This document shows, piece after piece, positions 7,031 to 14,956 of a DNA stretch of 26,704 nt. The stretch's first letter is position 1; each line of letters opens with the position of its first letter. This DNA comes from DGNJ01 sp002388905 (lineage in GTDB: Bacteria > Pseudomonadota > Gammaproteobacteria > Pseudomonadales > Porticoccaceae), in the NCBI GenBank assembly GCA_036843405.1, contig DAITSJ010000031.1, positions 1-26,704 of the forward strand, read 5' to 3'. The position numbers and the translations under genes are program-made. The notes below the pieces were generated by a model, which was given only the letters and a program-made list of their open reading frames with translations, searched no databases and had not been told where the DNA came from.

Positions 7031-7402
7031 TCAGGCACCGGGCAGGGGCAATCCCTGCAGGCGCAGGAAGCTGAGCTTGTCCCAGTAGCCTCGCTGGAAC
7101 TTGATCTTGCCGTCGGCCACCTGGTAGATGCTACAGCCGCGCAGGCCGTTGGGATCGACCCATTCCAGGACCACTGTATCCCCCTGCTCGATCAGGTTGC
7201 GGGGGATGCAGGTCATTTCGGCATCCGAGGCGAATAGCTCCTCGTACAATGATCTCAGGGCCTCCTTGCCGGTGACAAAGGATTCGGGCGCCTGATGAGT
7301 GATGGCGTTGTCCGCATAGAGGGTGAGCAGGCTTTCTATATCCCGGCGATTGAAGGCTTCGATCCAGGCTTCGACAACTTTTCCGGGGCTGCTGTTAACC
7401 AC
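7031..7402 (-). CDS. NTF2-like / SnoaL-type protein
   Basis: A 123-residue protein with the usual cone-shaped NTF2-like features. V-V-E-A-W-I-E-A-F-N-R-R-D-I-E-S-L-L-T-L-Y-A-D-N-A-I is the first helices and strand. G-K-E-A-L-R-S-L-Y-E-E-L-F is next, then strands ending G-K-I-K-F-Q-R-G-Y-W-D. Members include polyketide cyclases, isomerases and binding proteins; function cannot be assigned. It lies downstream of the phaC locus and just upstream of the thioesterases, with its TGA inside the possible GTG start of the first one. Confidence 0.8.
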   Translation of the reverse strand: MVNSSPGKVVEAWIEAFNRRDIESLLTLYADNAITHQAPESFVTGKEALRSLYEELFASDAEMTCIPRNLIEQGDTVVLEWVDPNGLRGCSIYQVADGKIKFQRGYWDKLSFLRLQGLPLPGA

Positions 7403-7517
7403 TTGTCCTCCGCTGGCTGGTGGATTGATTGTGCCTGATTCCTAAGCCCGGGTCTAACCTCCTTGCCTTTTCCCAGCGTTAGCCATAGGCGCGACCCGGA
7501 AACCCGAGAGGTCTCAC

Positions 7518-7680
7518 TCAGTGCATTTGTCGCCCGCCATTGACGGAGAGGGTGGTGCCGGAGGTGAGTCCCGCATCGCCACCGGCCAGGAAAAAGACGG
7601 GCCGGGACACATCCTCAATCTGCCCGGGGCGCCCGGCCGGGATGACGATCAGGGCTTCTCGAGCACGGGCACTCGCACTG
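7518..7680 (-). pseudogene. C-terminal remnant of a short-chain dehydrogenase, probably acetoacetyl-CoA reductase (phaB)
   Basis: The last ~45 codons before the stop at 7518 read like the C-terminus of an SDR enzyme. I-P-A-G-R-P-G-Q-I-E-D-V is followed by V-F-F-L-A-G-G-D-A-G-L-T-S-G-T-T-L-S-V-N-G-G-R-Q-M-H. The N-G-G-x-x-M-H/G ending is typical of PhaB, the NADPH acetoacetyl-CoA reductase usually encoded with phaC. The Rossmann GxxxGxG motif and catalytic Ser-Tyr-Lys are absent. Upstream codons lose SDR character within ~100 bp of the phaC stop, so about 200 residues are missing. The exact 5' limit is uncertain. Reductase activity must come from elsewhere if PHB is made. Confidence 0.65.
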
Positions 7681-7777
7681 GTTTGATTTCGATCTGGCCC
7701 GGATGCCAGAGGCTTCACGATGATGCCGTGCCCGGGCGGCACTTTGTGCCATGTTCCCGGCACCCAGCGCGTGTACC

Positions 7778-9514
7778 CTAAAGTACCGGCTTTTCTTTGA
7801 CGTAGGTGCCGGGCGCGGGACACAGAATTGGGTAGCGCCTGTTGCCCATACGCCTTGGCCGCGGTCGCCAGTCCCCCGCCCGTTCCATGATCCACTCTGC
7901 CCAGGCCTGCCACCAGGTCCCCTGACGGGTTTCGGCGTTTGCCTTCCAGGTATCCGGGTCGCTTTCGCCAGCGGGGCCGATCAGGAACCTGGCTTTAGGG
8001 TTGGTGGGCGGATTGATCAGGCCGGCGATATGGCCGGCATTGGTCAGGACAAAGGTGCTTTCGCCGCGGAGCAACTGGGTTGTCCGGTAGCAGCCCCGCC
8101 AGGGGGTAAGATGGTCCGCCTCGGCGCCGGTTACGAAAGTGTCCACTTCGATGGTGGAAAGGTCGACCGGCGTATCCATGATCGTCAGTTCCCCGGGCTT
8201 GCACAGGACGTTGTCTCCGAACACGCGCATAAACTGCTGGTGCAGTGCCTGGGGCAGATTGGTGCTGTCCTGGTTCCAGTAAAGGATATCGAAGGGTTTG
8301 GGGGCGTCGCCCATAAGGTAGTTGTTGGTCCAGTAGCGCCACACCAGGTCATTGGCTCGCAGCCAGCAAAAAACATCGCCCAGCTCGTTGCCCGGCAGTA
8401 CGCCCCTGCTCCGGGTATGTTTATCGGTCATCTTCTGTATGGATTCGCTGTGCAGTGCTCCCAGAGGACAGGGCACGTCGAAATCCAGCAGCGTGACGGC
8501 GTAGGCGACAGATTTGATACGTGAGTCGCCCCGCGCTGCCATGGTGTTGAGCAGGACGGTGGTGGTTATGCCTCCGGCACAAATACCTACCAGGTTGAGG
8601 TCCTCGGACTTGCCGATATCGCAGACGGCATCGATGGCTTCGTAAAGGGCCTGAATATAATCGTCGAAATCCCAGTGGCTCTGGGCCCGGCCGGGATTGC
8701 GCCAACTGACCGCGAATACGGGAACCCCCCGGGATACCGCGTATTCCACGAAACTGCGACCCGGCGCCATATCCATCAGGTAGTACTTGTTGATCTGGGG
8801 CGGCACAATCAGTGTTGGCTGAGTCAGTACCTCGTCAGTGGTGGGGCGGTATTGAATCAGTTCCAGAACCTCGTTGCGGAAGATGACGGCACCGGGCGTG
8901 GTGGCCAGGTTGACGCCCACCTCGAAATGCCCCGGGTCCACGTGCCGGGGCAGCTTGCGCCCTTCCGCCAGGTCGGCGAGCAAGTGTTGCATGCCCCGGG
9001 CCAGACTCTTGCCCCGGGTCTCCCTGGCTCTATCCAGGGCCTTGGGGTTGGATAGCAGGAAGTTGCTCGGGGACAGGGAGGTGACCAGCATCTGCAACAG
9101 CAGGCGGGTGTGCTCCTTGTCCCGCCAATCGGTTTCAGTTTCCTGCTCTTCATCGACAAGCTGCATGACCGCGTCCGACCAGGCCGCGTAGCTCTGGGAA
9201 AGGGTCTTGAAAAAAGGATTCTCCTGCCAGGTCGGGTCCGCGAATCGGGGATCCCGATCGGTACGGACACGGTCCTCGACATTACCGGTGGCAATCCGGG
9301 TGAGATTGGTAAGCAGCTCGAAGCTGCTTTTTGCCAGGCGTGTCGGCTGGATGGTGGAAGCCACTTTGGTCAGCGTTTCCACGGTGGAGAGGTAGCTGTC
9401 GGTAAAGTCGCTGTCCCAGTTTTCCTCCACCAGCTTGCGCATCCGGGAGTTTTTGTCCTTCATATCTGGATCGGTTTTTTGGCTTGGGCTTGGCTTCTTT
9501 CGGTCGGTTGCCAT
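7778..9514 (-). CDS. phaC: Poly(3-hydroxyalkanoate) synthase
   Basis: A 578-residue alpha/beta-hydrolase-fold polymerase that joins 3-hydroxyacyl-CoA into PHA on granules. The lipase-like box is G-I-C-A-G-G with nucleophile Cys ~312. The catalytic Asp (~467) is in G-A-E-A-D-H-L-T-P-W and the His (~495) in T-N-A-G-H-I-A-G-L-I-N-P-P, all as in class I/II PhaC. Other family blocks include Y-R-P-T-T-D-E-V, P-P-Q-I-N-K-Y-Y-L-M-D and F-A-V-S-W-R-N-P. Length fits class I. ATG 9514 was chosen because GGAA precedes it at good spacing; a nine-codon longer start at 9541 is possible. It precedes the SDR remnant, so a former phaC-phaB operon is likely. A hairpin lies 43 bp upstream. Confidence 0.95.
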   Translation of the reverse strand: MATDRKKPSPSQKTDPDMKDKNSRMRKLVEENWDSDFTDSYLSTVETLTKVASTIQPTRLAKSSFELLTNLTRIATGNVEDRVRTDRDPRFADPTWQENPFFKTLSQSYAAWSDAVMQLVDEEQETETDWRDKEHTRLLLQMLVTSLSPSNFLLSNPKALDRARETRGKSLARGMQHLLADLAEGRKLPRHVDPGHFEVGVNLATTPGAVIFRNEVLELIQYRPTTDEVLTQPTLIVPPQINKYYLMDMAPGRSFVEYAVSRGVPVFAVSWRNPGRAQSHWDFDDYIQALYEAIDAVCDIGKSEDLNLVGICAGGITTTVLLNTMAARGDSRIKSVAYAVTLLDFDVPCPLGALHSESIQKMTDKHTRSRGVLPGNELGDVFCWLRANDLVWRYWTNNYLMGDAPKPFDILYWNQDSTNLPQALHQQFMRVFGDNVLCKPGELTIMDTPVDLSTIEVDTFVTGAEADHLTPWRGCYRTTQLLRGESTFVLTNAGHIAGLINPPTNPKARFLIGPAGESDPDTWKANAETRQGTWWQAWAEWIMERAGDWRPRPRRMGNRRYPILCPAPGTYVKEKPVL

Positions 9515-9556
9515 GGGGATTCCGCATTGCTTGCTGTGCATACCTGTTAAGTATGG

Positions 9557-9580
9557 CTTGGCAAAATCGATTTCGCCAAG
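9557..9580. repeat. Inverted repeat between STAS gene and phaC
   Basis: CTTGGC (9557-9562) and GCCAAG (9575-9580) form a 6-bp perfect stem. The 12-base interior is one mismatch around the palindrome AAATCGATTT, so nearly the whole 24 bp is dyadic. There is no T-tract in either direction, so it is more likely an operator or mRNA hairpin than an intrinsic terminator. It lies between the STAS gene stop and the phaC start, both on the minus strand. Confidence 0.45.
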
Positions 9581-9628
9581 GCGGTTGCGAACAAACGCCG
9601 GCGATTGGCTTTTCTCTTCGCCTCTAGG

Positions 9629-10258
9629 TCAATGCAAATTTTTTGCCAGAATTCCCGGCACTCGCCGGCGCTTGCCTGTCGCTGGGGTGTACGCTTTGAG
9701 CGCGGCCAGCAGTTCGGTGTACTCGTGCCTTTTATCCGGGTTGACGGCAATCAGCGCCCGGTGGGCATCGATGACCTTTGCTGCCACCTGGCGTTCTTCC
9801 GCATCACCGCCAATGGCGCGACAGGCGATCTCCCCGGCGCTCTCGTTGTCGGCTGAATCCGCCTCTTCGGGGACAAAGGTCTCGATATCGTAGATATCGG
9901 CAAAACTCATGGCCAGCAGATTGACGAGGTAATCCTCCCGGCACCAGAGAACCGGCTTTAGCTGGAATCGCCTTTCGGCGTTAATCGCCAGGCGACACAA
10001 CAGCCCCATGGTGGTGCTGTCCATGTGCCGGGCGTCCACCAGGTCGACGACGATTCTGTCGACCTTTCGTGCCGCCAGGAGGCTGTCGATACAGCGGCTC
10101 ATGGTCAGGCACAGGGTGACCCTGACGACGCCAGTCAGCTTCAGGTATAACTCGCCATCCTGGTTGGCGGCAGTTACCCTGCCACTATGTATTTTCAGCA
10201 TCTCCGTGGGCGCTTGCGCCGCCGATGACATGGTCGTGCCGGAGCAGGGCTTTTTCAT
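9629..10258 (-). CDS. STAS-domain protein (anti-sigma-factor-antagonist-like)
   Basis: A 209-residue protein. Residues ~35-125 form a STAS domain: strand G-E-L-Y-L-K-L-T-G-V-V, then I-V-V-D-L-V-D-A-R-H-M-D-S-T-T-M-G-L-L-C-R-L. The D-S-T-x-x-G-L-L motif holds the Ser that kinases phosphorylate in SpoIIAA-type antagonists. The last ~80 residues are charged, then basic, and match nothing I know. STAS proteins act by partner switching with anti-sigma factors or kinases; none is in the window. ATG 10258 has a strong GGGAGG site. Its start overlaps the stop of the upstream unknown gene by 4 bp (ATGA), so the two are coupled and probably one functional unit. Confidence 0.8.
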   Translation of the reverse strand: MKKPCSGTTMSSAAQAPTEMLKIHSGRVTAANQDGELYLKLTGVVRVTLCLTMSRCIDSLLAARKVDRIVVDLVDARHMDSTTMGLLCRLAINAERRFQLKPVLWCREDYLVNLLAMSFADIYDIETFVPEEADSADNESAGEIACRAIGGDAEERQVAAKVIDAHRALIAVNPDKRHEYTELLAALKAYTPATGKRRRVPGILAKNLH

Positions 10259-11091
10259 GATCGAACCTCCCTTAAGAGGGCCGGGGCGGGCCTGCCGGAT
10301 GCGATTGCGTGGATCGCGTAGCCATTGCGCAGTTTTTTCAACCAGTTGGCCGCCTGGGCGTTTTTTGCATAGAAAAGCACAACGTGATCGTCCTTGTGCA
10401 TTTTTTTGATCGGGCACAGGTAGCTGTCGGCGGTGTTCCACGGGTACTGGTTGCCGAGCAACATGGCATGGCGCATCAGTTCCTCCAGTGCGGCCACCGG
10501 GTGTCGGGCTCCACCGATGTCGTCCCCGTTCAGGTCCCTGTGGTTGGGGTTATGGTTGTCGATTGCCAGGACGTGGTTGTTGCCATCGGCGAGGGCTTCG
10601 CCGACGGTGGGCTTCAGGGGGCTCAGTTCCGCGCCACTGGAGGGCTTTCCCCGGAACAGGGCGATCAGGTGTTCGAAGAGCACATCCTCCGTTTCCTCGT
10701 CCCAGGCAGGCGCCAGCCAGCGGTAATTGTCGACGATAATGGCGGCCAGTTCGGCGCCGTGCCACCACTGGTATACCGGCAGGAAAACATCGTCGGCATC
10801 GCGGGGGATGTCTCCCCAGCGCACCGGTCGCTTCTCATAGAGCGGGATCGCATAACGGTTCGCCCAGGACAGGTTCAGCATCAGGTCCCGCAGCAGTTCA
10901 TAGCGATTCTGATAAAGTCCGCTGCTGCAGCGTTCGACAATATCCAGTTCCGTCGGCGCCCGCTCGAAGCCGATGTCGATCTTGCGAATATCCGCGGGGC
11001 AAATAACTTTACCCCTGCCGCTGAAGCCGGCGGAATTCCAGGCAGAGAGGATCCCTGTCGGCGACAATTTAGTGCTCTTGGTGGTTTCCAT
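10255..11091 (-). CDS. Uncharacterized protein co-translated with STAS protein
   Basis: A 278-residue cytoplasmic-looking protein without signal peptide or membrane helices, and of no family I recognise. It is rich in Trp, Tyr and His. Notable segments are V-F-L-P-V-Y-Q-W-W-H-G-A-E-L-A-A-I-I-V-D-N-Y, then N-N-H-V-L-A-I-D-N-H-N-P-N-H-R-D-L-N-G-D-D, and near the end C-P-I-K-K-M-H-K-D-D-H-V-V-L-F-Y. ATG 11091 follows AAGGAG at 5 bases. A second in-frame ATG at 11160 follows GGAGG at 8 bases and would add 23 residues, so two forms are possible. It heads a minus-strand pair with the STAS gene and is divergent from the ANTAR regulator, hinting at a shared regulatory system. Confidence 0.7.
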   Translation of the reverse strand: METTKSTKLSPTGILSAWNSAGFSGRGKVICPADIRKIDIGFERAPTELDIVERCSSGLYQNRYELLRDLMLNLSWANRYAIPLYEKRPVRWGDIPRDADDVFLPVYQWWHGAELAAIIVDNYRWLAPAWDEETEDVLFEHLIALFRGKPSSGAELSPLKPTVGEALADGNNHVLAIDNHNPNHRDLNGDDIGGARHPVAALEELMRHAMLLGNQYPWNTADSYLCPIKKMHKDDHVVLFYAKNAQAANWLKKLRNGYAIHAIASGRPAPALLREVRS

Positions 11092-11160
11092 AACAACTCC
11101 TTGTCCAAGTGCCCTTGAAGCGAAAAGATTAGCCGGCTGGTATTTCAGGACTGTTTCCAT

Positions 11161-11836
11161 GGCGGCAACCTCCGGGGGAGTGGCAGGTCGCCAGTGCAGA
11201 GCTTTGTTTTGCCTGAAAGCGGTGCGCCGATGACTATGGCCTGAACTGGAAGTAAGGGAGCAGAGAGTTTGACGGCCGGGAATGTCGGCCTTTGACGGAA
11301 TGGAGACATTCCGCATATGACGGGGGTTACCCCCGGGAATAGGGACTCAGAAAATTGCCGCATGATGCGTATCTCCAATACAACAGAAGACCGTCTGACA
11401 AAGACGAACTTTTAATTCGGGATGAATACGTTAACGGCGGGGGCTTGGCCTGGATTTTAATGTCTCTCCGGGCCTGCGGGAGAGTATGTTGCTCAGGCCA
11501 TGGAGCCTGGGGGGTGGTGTCGACAGGCGGGGATTGAGGCGCTATCGAACGGAGAAACAGTTAAGCATCTCATTGTGACGGCTGTCAAACTTTTGTTGAA
11601 GAGAAAACTGGTTATTTTTCCGGCACCTGGCCGTCTTGTTCGGGCGCTGACAATGGAAAGAACAGGTATGATTCCCCGGGGAACTGGCCTATAGTGAAAA
11701 GAGGCAAAGCACGGAGTAAACAAATCCAGGTGTTATTTTTTGCAATATAAATCAACCAGTTGCCTGTGGGGTGGCGGTTACGCCCGCAGGTAGCCCGCGG
11801 TGTCTGGAGTGTCGACGAAGGCGAGAGGATGAGAGT
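11161..11836. other. Long divergent intergenic region, no convincing gene
   Basis: About 680 bp separate the unknown/STAS operon from the ANTAR regulator. Short open frames here (for example 11500-11694) have no ribosome site or coding character. The region does hold structure: the hairpin cluster at 11274-11335; a palindrome CGCAT-G-ATGCG at 11359-11369; a hairpin CTCTCC/GGAGAG at 11464-11484; and CAGGC-CATGGA-GCCTG at ~11494-11509. It probably contains two promoters and structured leaders for both directions, but I could not place a -35/-10 pair with confidence. Confidence 0.5.
11274..11335. repeat. Cluster of three hairpins with alternative pairing
   Basis: Three inverted repeats follow within 62 bp. 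First, GGCCG/CGGCC with a 7-base loop (11274-11290). Second, CGGAATG/CATTCCG with a GAGA loop on the plus strand (11296-11313). Third, CGGGGG/CCCCCG with a TTA loop (11321-11335). The loop region of the first (GGAATGTC, 11279-11286) is exactly complementary to the 3' arm of the second (GACATTCC, 11305-11312). The first two can therefore form a mutually exclusive 8-bp helix or a kissing contact. It lies in the probable leader of the minus-strand unknown/STAS operon. Confidence 0.6.
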
Positions 11837-12439
11837 ATGCAGACGGGACATGTGCTTCTCGTCGATGACGACCGGTTGATTCTGGGAACGGTGGGGCGCG
11901 GGTTGCGGGACGCCGGCTACAAGGTGGTCGAGGCGGCCAGTGGCGACGAGGCTCTGGCGTCTATCAGCCAAGGTGAGGAGCCGGTGGATATCGCCATCGT
12001 CGATATCAATATGCCCGGCATGTCCGGCGTTGAACTGGCAGACCGGCTTAGCCACGAGTACGGCATTCCCTCGCTTTTTCTCACCGCCTATTCGGACCAG
12101 AAAATTGTCGACGAGGCCGTCGCCAAAGGGGCCGTGGGCTATCTGGTCAAGCCCGTCGACGTGCCCCAGCTGATTCCGAGTGTGGAGGCGGCCCTGGTCC
12201 GCGCCAGGGATTTTCGGGCACTGTTCAGGAATAAGGGAAACCTGGAGAAGGCCCTGGCCGGCGGACGCAAGGTAAGTATATCCATCGGCATTTTGATGGA
12301 GCGGCGAGGGCTCAGTGAGCAGCAAGCCTTCGAAGTACTGCGCCGGCACGCACGTTCCCGGCAGGCGCGGCTCGATGACGTGGCCACCGAACTGGTGGCA
12401 GCCCTGGAGACCCTCAATACAACTGGCAGCATTCCTTGA
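11837..12439 (+). CDS. Response regulator with REC and ANTAR domains
   Basis: A 200-residue regulator. REC domain (residues ~5-120): acidic cluster L-L-V-D-D-D, phospho-acceptor Asp56 in I-V-D-I-N-M-P-G, the F-L-T-A-Y-S-D threonine region and the conserved K-P-V-D lysine. ANTAR domain (~135-195): S-I-G-I-L-M-E-R-R-G-L-S-E-Q-Q-A-F-E-V-L-R-R-H-A, then L-D-D-V-A-T-E-L-V. ANTAR domains bind paired hexaloop hairpins in nascent mRNA and prevent terminator formation, as in EutV, NasR and AmiR. ATG 11837 follows a GAGGA/GAGAG purine run. It is not NasT-like in its REC sequence. The gene is followed at once by its kinase, so phosphorylation-dependent antitermination is expected. Its RNA target is unknown; the nirB leader downstream is a candidate. 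Confidence 0.9.
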   Translation: MQTGHVLLVDDDRLILGTVGRGLRDAGYKVVEAASGDEALASISQGEEPVDIAIVDINMPGMSGVELADRLSHEYGIPSLFLTAYSDQKIVDEAVAKGAVGYLVKPVDVPQLIPSVEAALVRARDFRALFRNKGNLEKALAGGRKVSISIGILMERRGLSEQQAFEVLRRHARSRQARLDDVATELVAALETLNTTGSIP

Positions 12440-12462
12440 GCAGCATCGGCGGCGACAAAAAA

Positions 12463-14757
12463 ATGGCGGCGGGAGAGCGGCGTTTCCTCTCCATGTTCCA
12501 GTCTGTCACAACCGGAGTGGTCGAACTTAGCCTGGACGGGCGTATTCTCCATTTCAACGGCGATTTTGCCCGGATGCTTGGCTATGGCGCTGACGAACTG
12601 GATGGTCGGTCTCTCCTGGAACTGGTGCATCCGGCGGATCGGGAAAAGTGTGCCCGCATGATCGACCAACTGGCCACCGGGAAGATCCACGGCGCCGATC
12701 TTGTCGAACGTTTTATCACCCGGGATGGGGCCACCCTCTGGAGCCGAATCCTGGCCAACCTCATGCGCGACGAGTACGGTCGTCCCGACCATGTGGTGTT
12801 GGTCGTGCACGACTTCGGAGACCGGCGGCTGGCCGAGGGTGTTCACCAACTCACCGAAGAACGCCTCGAGGCTTTTTACGCGGCCGGCATGGAGGCCATC
12901 ATCATGACTCGCGGCGGCGTGATCCTCGACGCCAACCGCCAGGCCGCTGAAATGCTGGGGACGTCCCTGGAAGCCCTGATCGGACGCAATATCCAGGAGT
13001 TCGTCGCCGACCGGGAACGTCCGCGTCTTCAGGCGCTGGTGGATGAGGGGGGCTTTGTCCACGCCGAATTTGAAGTCCAGTGTTGCGACGGGCGCACCAT
13101 TTATGTGGAAGCTCAGGGCCAGCAAACCGAAGCCGGCTCGGATGGCGCGAGCTTTACGATTGTGCGCGATATCAGCACCTACAGGCACCGGGAGCGGGAA
13201 TTGCATCGGCTCAATCGCACGCTGAAGGCGATGCGGGAGAGCAGCATGGCGCTGTTGCGCGCATCCGACGAACAGACCTACATGCATCAGGTCTGCAACA
13301 TCATCGCCGATCAATGCGGTTATTTCTCCGTAGGTATCGGGCTGCTGGAACCATCGGATGGCGATTCACTGGTGACCCGGGCCTGGGTTTCCCGCGACGG
13401 GACCGAGCCGCCTCTCATCCGACCGGCCCACTTGTCCGACGGTGACGAGGGCCCGACCATGCGAGCCATCCGCTCCGGGCGGACCGTTCTCTGCCAGGAC
13501 CTCCAGGCCGACCCCACGATGCCTGATTGGCGCAAAACTCAGGCCAGGCAGTACCGCTTTGCCGCCATGGTCGCCGTCCCTCTGGTTTATGATGAACTGG
13601 CGTTCGGCGTTATCAATATCCTATCCGATACAAAAAACCATTTCTCTGCTGAAGAAGTGACCCTCCTCCAGGGCCTTGCCGACGACCTGGCTATCGGCAT
13701 TCACACCTTGCGGCTCGACGAGGCGCGCCGGAAATCCGAGGAGGCGCTCGCGCGCAAGAGCCGCGAACTGGAAACCCTGTTCGACACCATTCCCGCCATG
13801 GTTTATGTGAAAGATTGTGATCTGCGCTATCTCAAGGTCAACCGGCGCTTTTGCCAGGAAATGGGCATGTCGCAGGAGACAATCGTTGGCAGGCGGGATG
13901 GCGATTTCTCCCATCCGGCGCTGGCCAGGGCATGCTACGAAAGCGATATGCTCGCCCTGGAGGAAGGCGGCTTTCTCGACCGCGAGGAGTTTGTCCGCGA
14001 GCCCGATGGTAGCACGCGCTGGTGGTCCACTTCCAAAAGACCCTTTCGTGACGGCGAGCCTCATGTTGTGGGGCTGATCGGTGTCAGTTCCGAGATTACC
14101 GAGCGCAAGCTGGTGGAGAACGAACGCTTCAACCGCCTCAAGGAACAGCGTTACGAACTGGTGCGCGAAGTGCACCACCGGATCAAGAACCACCTCCAGG
14201 GTGTGGTAGGCCTGCTCCGCACACAGATTCAGCACCATCCCGAGGGCGCCTTGCCCCTTGAGGAAACCGTTTCGCAGGTGCTTAGCATTGCCGAGGTCTA
14301 CGGCCTTCAGAGCCGTCGCTCCGACAGCCGTGTGGAGATGCAGGAGCTTCTGGAGGCCATTGTCAGTCTTCCCGTCAATCGCAACATGATCCATTGGCGA
14401 AACCGTGATGGCGAACTAACCCTGTTTCTCGACAATTCCGAGGCGGTGCCGGTGGCCATGGTCCTCAACGAGCTCCTCACAAACGCGGTTAAACACCTCG
14501 ACGAGCCGGGTGAACAGCCCAATGTAGTCCTTTCCCTCGAGAGGGACGGAGGCCGGGTGCGGATTCGTATCCTCAACCAGCCGGCCAGGCTGCCGCCGGG
14601 GTTCAATTTCAGGGAGGGCAGGGGCCTTGGCACCGGACTGGAACTTATTCGCTCCCTGCTGCCTCGGCCGGGCGCGGAACTGACCTTCAGCCAGAGTGGC
14701 GATTGCGTACTTACCGAACTGATTCTCAAAACCCCGGTTATCGTCGAGCCGGACTAA
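12463..14757 (+). CDS. PAS/GAF sensor histidine kinase of HisKA_2 type
   Basis: A 764-residue soluble kinase with no membrane helices, so it senses an intracellular signal. Domains in order: PAS (~5-125), PAS (~130-250), GAF (~270-420), PAS (~440-550), then a HisKA_2 dimerisation domain with the phospho-His in E-V-H-H-R-I-K-N-H-L-Q-G (~572), and an HATPase with N-box V-L-N-E-L-L-T-N-A-V-K-H. HisKA_2 kinases such as EutW pair with ANTAR regulators, matching the gene just upstream. ATG 12463 is used; a TTG at 12436 overlapping the regulator's stop (TTGA) would add nine residues and allow coupling. The ligand cannot be read from the PAS/GAF sequences. No cofactor motif such as the LOV Cys is apparent. 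Confidence 0.9.
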   Translation: MAAGERRFLSMFQSVTTGVVELSLDGRILHFNGDFARMLGYGADELDGRSLLELVHPADREKCARMIDQLATGKIHGADLVERFITRDGATLWSRILANLMRDEYGRPDHVVLVVHDFGDRRLAEGVHQLTEERLEAFYAAGMEAIIMTRGGVILDANRQAAEMLGTSLEALIGRNIQEFVADRERPRLQALVDEGGFVHAEFEVQCCDGRTIYVEAQGQQTEAGSDGASFTIVRDISTYRHRERELHRLNRTLKAMRESSMALLRASDEQTYMHQVCNIIADQCGYFSVGIGLLEPSDGDSLVTRAWVSRDGTEPPLIRPAHLSDGDEGPTMRAIRSGRTVLCQDLQADPTMPDWRKTQARQYRFAAMVAVPLVYDELAFGVINILSDTKNHFSAEEVTLLQGLADDLAIGIHTLRLDEARRKSEEALARKSRELETLFDTIPAMVYVKDCDLRYLKVNRRFCQEMGMSQETIVGRRDGDFSHPALARACYESDMLALEEGGFLDREEFVREPDGSTRWWSTSKRPFRDGEPHVVGLIGVSSEITERKLVENERFNRLKEQRYELVREVHHRIKNHLQGVVGLLRTQIQHHPEGALPLEETVSQVLSIAEVYGLQSRRSDSRVEMQELLEAIVSLPVNRNMIHWRNRDGELTLFLDNSEAVPVAMVLNELLTNAVKHLDEPGEQPNVVLSLERDGGRVRIRILNQPARLPPGFNFREGRGLGTGLELIRSLLPRPGAELTFSQSGDCVLTELILKTPVIVEPD

Positions 14758-14827
14758 CGCACGAACCAGATTGCTTTGGTTATGATGTGAGGCTGACGAT
14801 TGAACTCCCGGGACCATACAGCTAATA

Positions 14828-14856
14828 TTGCCCCGCGTTTTGGCCTGTGCTGTATT
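14828..14856 (+). promoter_or_regulatory. Possible promoter upstream of tRNA-Leu
   Basis: TTGCCC (14828-14833) and TGTATT (14851-14856), each 4 of 6 to sigma-70 consensus, are separated by 17 bp. Transcription would begin near 14863, about 95 bases before the tRNA, with the two hairpins at 14884-14937 in the leader. Weak support. Confidence 0.3.
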
Positions 14857-14883
14857 AGTACCCCTTGAGGCAGGCCGCTAGAG

Positions 14884-14937
14884 CCGGCAGGGGGAGTTGC
14901 TTCAAAAACTGCCGGAGTGGAGCGAGAACCATCGCTC
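14884..14937. repeat. Two adjacent hairpins upstream of tRNA-Leu
   Basis: CCGGCAG (14884-14890) pairs with CTGCCGG (14909-14915) across an 18-base loop. GAGCGA (14920-14925) pairs with TCGCTC (14932-14937) around a hexaloop GAACCA. No T-tract follows. They may end transcripts from the kinase gene, or be processing signals in the tRNA precursor. The hexaloop has neither A1 nor G4, so it does not fit the ANTAR consensus. Confidence 0.45.
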
Positions 14938-14956
14938 GTGATTCATGCCCATCCAT

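Noticed and set aside
11464..11509. Hairpins before the ANTAR gene as its own antitermination leader
   Set aside because: The hexaloop CATGGA has C at position 1 and no terminator with a T-tract is seen.
11500..11694. 64-codon frame in the divergent spacer
   Set aside because: No ribosome site, no coding character, overlaps a hairpin; treated as non-coding.
11837..12439. Calling the ANTAR regulator NasT
   Set aside because: Its REC half is a canonical phospho-acceptor type with Asp56 and Lys, and it is paired with a histidine kinase rather than a NasS binding protein.
14920..14937. Hexaloop hairpin upstream of tRNA-Leu as an ANTAR target
   Set aside because: The loop GAACCA lacks A1 and G4, and no paired terminator follows.
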